Below, in pieces: positions 60,410-64,000 of a stretch of DNA of 64,000 bases. The translations under genes and the position numbers were made by a program. Source of the DNA: Turbatrix aceti (taxonomy: Eukaryota > Nematoda > Chromadorea > Rhabditida > Panagrolaimidae). The notes under the pieces are model-generated. The model was not told the origin of the DNA and ran no database searches. It saw only the letters and a list, made by a program, of their open reading frames with translations. The first letter of the stretch is position 1, and the number at the start of each line of letters is the position of its first letter. The DNA is taken from assembly GCA_963969345.1 (NCBI GenBank), contig OZ017769.1, forward strand, positions 930,001 to 994,000. Reading direction: 5' to 3'.

Positions 60410-61891
60410 TCACTGTTTTTGCCTGCATCACTGCATCACGAGCAAGGCGATTTGGCGGAGTTGGCCATTCTGACCTGGCGGAGTTGGCCAAATCGCCTTG
60501 CTCGTGATGCAGTGATGCGATTTGGCGTATTTGGCCAAATCGCCCGCTGCGAGAGTACTCGACGCGCACGCAACCAGAAGTTGAGCGAGCTTTTTTTGCG
60601 TTTGTTTTTTGAAAGTGATATCTGTTCGTCGGCATTTTTCGTGTATTCATAGTTGTTTCTTCGTTTTGGCCTTTTCCAATGTTATTAAGCTCAGTCTGGC
60701 GAGTCCAAACCGTTGTTTATCTGAGTTGATTGCTTTACTGCAAAGCTCAGTACATCGCTTCAAAATCATCAATTTTTTTCTGGATCTAAAAGTGAACGTT
60801 TTTGAGTTTATACAACACTGCGACCTACTCTACACTCGGCGGGAAAACCAAAACAACCAAAAAACTCAAAAACTTTCACTTTTGGATCCAGAATGATTGA
60901 AAATGCATAAAAAAATTTGATGTTTTTGAAGCGATGTACTGACAAGGAAAATGTTAGACAGCGTTTTGGAAATTCTTCACGAAATTTGGTCAAAAAGTTG
61001 CTATGAAAAGTTTGTACCGTAAAATTCACCTGCCTGAGGCATCTACAGGCGGAGTTACGATCGCATAAAATCGCGTTTTTGCCATTTTTGACCTGTTTTG
61101 GCACGTTGTAACTAAAAAAACTACGGCATTTTAAAAGCCGAGGTACATATTGATGGACGTAGTTTTTTATGCAAAATCTGTTAAAAATATATGAATATAG
61201 GTTTGCCACTTTGAAAAATGCCGAAATTTGCATTTAAAAATGGGTCACAATGGCAACATTTGTTTCGGCATTTTTCAAGGTGGCAACCCTACATTATTAT
61301 AATTTTATCGGAATCTCCATCAAAAACTACGTCGATCAATATGTACCTCGGCTTTTGAAATGCCGTAGTTTTTTAACTACAACGTGCCAAAAATCGTCAA
61401 AAATGGCAAAAACTTGGTTTCAGGCGATCGTAACTCCGCCTGTAGATGCCTCAGGCAGGTGAATTTTACGGTACAAACTTTTCATAGCAAAAGCAACTTT
61501 TTGGCAAAATTTCGTGAAGAAATTCCAAAACGTTGCCTAAAACTTTCCTTGTGAGCTTTGCAGTAAAGCAATCAACTCAGATAAACAACGGTTTGGACTC
61601 GCCAGACTGAGCTTAATAACATTGGAAAAGGCCAAAACGAAGAAACAACTATGAATACACGAAAAATGCCGACGAACAGATATCACTTTCAAAAAACAAA
61701 CGCAAAAAAAGCTCGCTCAACTTCTGGTTGCGTGCGCGTCGAGTACTCTCGCAGCGGGCGATTTGGCCAAATACGCCAAATCGCATCACTGCATCACGAG
61801 CAAGGCGATTTGGCCAACTCCGCCAGGTCAGAATGGCCAACTCCGCCAAATCGCCTTGCTCGTGATACAGTGATGCAGGCAAAAACAGTGA
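60410..61891. mobile_element. Fold-back element with ~430-bp arms, interrupted by FB-B
   Basis: The outer arms 60410-60749 and 61552-61891 are both 340 bp and almost perfectly inverted. The symmetry continues inward (GTACATCGCTTCAAAA at 60750 and TTTTGAAGCGATGTAC ending 60940). A 609-bp FB-B element was inserted into the right arm, with a TGA duplication. The arms contain repeated CGATTTGGC/GGCCAACTCCGCC words. No coding sequence. Confidence 0.75.
60943..61551. mobile_element. Fold-back MITE FB-B, 609 bp, TGA target duplication
   Basis: Related to 17823-18435: the same termini (CAAGGAAA...TTTCCTTG) and the same internal words (AATTTCGTGAAGAAATTCCA, CTACGTCGAT, GGCACGTTGTAACTA). It is flanked by TGA at 60940-60942 and 61552-61554. 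The sequence differs from the other copy at many positions, so the two insertions are independent. Confidence 0.75.
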
Positions 61892-62270
61892 TGACTGTTT
61901 TTGTTCGGTTTTCTTCATTTTTGCGTATAAAGAATATTTATAGGAGTTATGAACAAGAAAAAAGCAAATATTCATACCTGCCAGTACAGAATAACAAATA
62001 CATCAAAAATATATCGAATTGCGTCAAATCGATGAAATGACGTATGCATGGATGTTATAATCTATTTTTTGTCCAATTTTCCTTCGATATCGTTATTTGA
62101 ACAAGTGTTTTCAAAAAACACCAAAAAAGAGTTGTTTTACGCCGAGGCCCAAACTCAGACGTTATTTTGACATAAAACACAAAAATCTGAAATCTGTGAC
62201 GTCACAATTCGTGACTGAAAAAACGTTCAAAAAAACCAAGGTAGAAAAAAATTTTTAAGGTCTGCGTCTT

Positions 62271-63436
62271 ATATACAAAAATCAGTTTTATTCAAAACGA
62301 CCCAAAAACATTGTTCACCGAAAAAAATACAAATTAATAGTAAATTTCCATTCCAACTCAACATTGATAAATAGAAAGAATAAAGTATCGCTCAGACTTG
62401 GTTAAATTGCGATCGATAGGAAAAAGTGTTTTCTTATAAAAAATCTGTAACAAAAAATTACAAGTATTGAATAGGATATTATCGAAATAGTTTTAAACAC
62501 ATAAAAATGCCAAAAGTGTACCTGAAAAAAAGTCAATTTTCAGAAAGAAAAAATTGATTGTATCGTATCCCAAAAACCCTCGGAGTAGCCAATCTACTCG
62601 TCGTCAAAAAAAACAAGCTCAAGGAAATGAAAATAAATTTGCGTATCGAACCCCAAATTTGAATTGGCGCCAGCAGGTTAACAAAACCCAAACCAACCAT
62701 TGCAGGTAGCAACAACAACTTCGCCACTGTTTAACTAACCACCTGAACGTCAAAAAAAGAACCATGAACCAGGAACAATCTTTTGATGTGGTGCAGAACA
62801 GAAAACGTGGGCGTGCAAGAAGAGAGACAAAGACAAAATAAGACACTTTGTGCTTTTTGTATGGGATAATCTAAATTTGATATCCGTCTGAAATCTCAGA
62901 GAGAGAGAGAGAGCGGCGTGATGGTGTGTGTATTTGTGCTGGTGTGATATGAATGATTAAAGAGAGACAAAAATTACAAAAAATAGTGTGCAAAAAATGG
63001 AATGAGTAAAAAATATGCAAAATATGCAGATTCGCCGAGGCCTGACAAGTCAGCGGAAAGAGAAATTCGGCACAAAAGACAAAAAATGGATATGTAAACA
63101 ATAAAAAAAGTGCAGAAGGTAGATAACGATCGTGAAAATTTTTTACAAAAAAATTTAGAAGAAAAAAAATACAAGTAAAGACACTAGAAAAAACTTGAAT
63201 GAAGAAATTTTTTAGAAAAATAGTTATCATTTTTTTAGTTTTTTTGTACTTTTAGGATTTTAATATTTTTTTGGGATAATTTTTTAACTTGAAAGATAGG
63301 ACAGATACAGATAGAAGATGATGATGCATGCAGAAACACAAAATGCAATGCAAAACTGAAGATCAATCACAAGCACCCGACAAAATGGGCCCGCCGACGA
63401 ACACACGTATTTTTCTCCGAAAAAAAACACGCTTCA
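62271..63436. other. 3' flank of the nucleotidyltransferase gene / intergenic
   Basis: About 1.2 kb, AT-rich, with a (GA)n run at 62897-62913. Short ORFs have no family resemblance. Part is probably the 3' UTR of the gene ending at 63437. Confidence 0.4.
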
Positions 63437-64000
63437 CTACTGTTGCTCATGTATTGACTTGACTTTAAAGAGCTCCGTGAGACTGTAGTCCTTCGTCAGG
63501 ATGGTATGGGCTTCGATGAATTTCTCGTGGATACGGTCAAAGACACGCGCATCGAATACGGAATGGGCAGTATTGAGGTGGGTGAAGGGCTCCTCGATGA
63601 AGACGTGCGACCACTGCTGGATCGCCTTGGGCGACATCTTGGAGCGAGGCGTCACGTCTCCGTGGCGGACGCTGATGATCTCATTTGTGAAGCTGAAAGG
63701 GACAAATTTCATGCCGCTCAAAACCCAAAAAAAAGGTCCGCTTACTCAAAGATACGCCCAAAGTAGTCGAAGAAGCCGATGAGCAGCTGGGCGAGAGTCA
63801 TGTCGACGTTCCTCGGCTGGCTATCGAGGGGAATTGCGATGTTGAGCGTGCGGATGTCATTCTTCTCCGAAAAACGCGAGGGATAGACCTTTTGAAGGGA
63901 GGGGAGAATCTCGACTTTGACTTGGAGGTAGTGAATGACCATGAGCACCAGCGAGTAGGACGTGAACGTCTGCTTGGCAGCATCGTTCATGCCACAGCAA
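63437..64000 (-). CDS. GLD-2/TUT-like terminal nucleotidyltransferase, C-terminal part (cut by the window edge)
   Basis: Two exons are visible: 63746 to beyond 64000, and 63437-63692, separated by a 53-nt intron (GTAAGC...CTTTCAG). The sequence GMNDAAKQTFTSYSLVLMVI followed by HYLQ...LPSLQ matches the central helix of cytoplasmic poly(A)/poly(U) polymerases. LAQLLIGFFDYFGRIFDF and EIISVRHG form the PAP-associated domain, and FIEEPFTHLNTAHSVFD is the usual nucleotide-base recognition region. Such enzymes add A or U tails to RNA in cytoplasm or germ granules. The catalytic DxD lies outside the window, so activity cannot be judged, nor which paralogue this is. Confidence 0.88.

Larger units (their letters stand above)
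60002..62270. mobile_element. TA-flanked TIR element hosting two further inserted elements
   Basis: About 40 bp are identical in inverted orientation at the two ends (AGACGCAGACCTTAAAAA at 60002-60019, continuing to ~60041; reverse complement ending 62270). Both are bordered by TA (60000-60001 and 62271-62272), as for Tc1/mariner-type insertion. No transposase ORF remains. Inside lies a fold-back element at 60410-61891. Confidence 0.7.

Noticed and set aside
1..64000. CRISPR arrays, bacterial operons, rRNA genes
   Set aside because: No regularly spaced short repeats, no prokaryotic gene organisation and no rRNA-like sequence; the gene structure is spliceosomal throughout.

Overview
This window looks like the genome of a free-living or otherwise compact invertebrate, most probably a nematode. 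The reasons are short introns (commonly about 45-60 nt) with TTTTCAG or TTTTTAG acceptors, AT-rich non-coding DNA, a serpentine chemoreceptor-like GPCR, and close gene packing on both strands from about 35 kb onward. All gene models below were built by joining reading frames across GT-AG junctions with matching phase. They were named from recognisable protein similarity, not from a database search.

Layout. 1-11.6 kb is a gene-poor stretch that starts with the first exon of a minus-strand gene leaving the window on the left. It contains a TA-flanked inverted-repeat transposon, a small inverted repeat and a tRNA-derived SINE with a 12-bp target duplication. 11.6-16 kb carries a four-exon gene of an unrecognised family ('WMxPFI' family), a coiled-coil protein gene and a CDK4/6-type kinase gene. 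15.94-35.70 kb is a head-to-tail tandem duplication of a ~9.88-kb unit. Each copy holds a decayed WMxPFI pseudogene, an intact WMxPFI gene and a complete five-exon UDP-glucose 6-dehydrogenase gene. The second copy begins inside exon 1 of the CDK gene and so carries only its promoter side and 27 codons.

35.7-64 kb is gene-dense: a MIC13/QIL1-like MICOS subunit, a secreted/anchored Cys-rich protein, a long fold-back repeat, an unknown 325-aa protein, a GPCR, a 74-aa membrane-anchored ORF, eIF2B beta, RAD1 (9-1-1 clamp), RTF2, a 15-exon CABIN1 homologue (2,688 aa), a Lys-rich protein and, cut by the right edge, a GLD-2/TUT-like nucleotidyltransferase. RAD1 and RTF2, both replication-stress proteins, are tail to tail. 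CABIN1 (H3.3/HIRA chaperone complex) is divergent from RTF2. Intron 13 of CABIN1 carries a miniature LTR retrotransposon with identical 248-bp LTRs and a tRNA-Gly primer-binding site. At 60.0-62.3 kb three inverted-repeat elements are nested inside one another.

The most notable points are the very young segmental duplication (two complete UGDH genes, a truncated CDK promoter facing the 3' end of UGDH copy 1, and a 37-bp patch with five clustered amino-acid-changing differences), the WMxPFI family recognised by shared intron positions and phases, and the fresh TRIM insertion in CABIN1.
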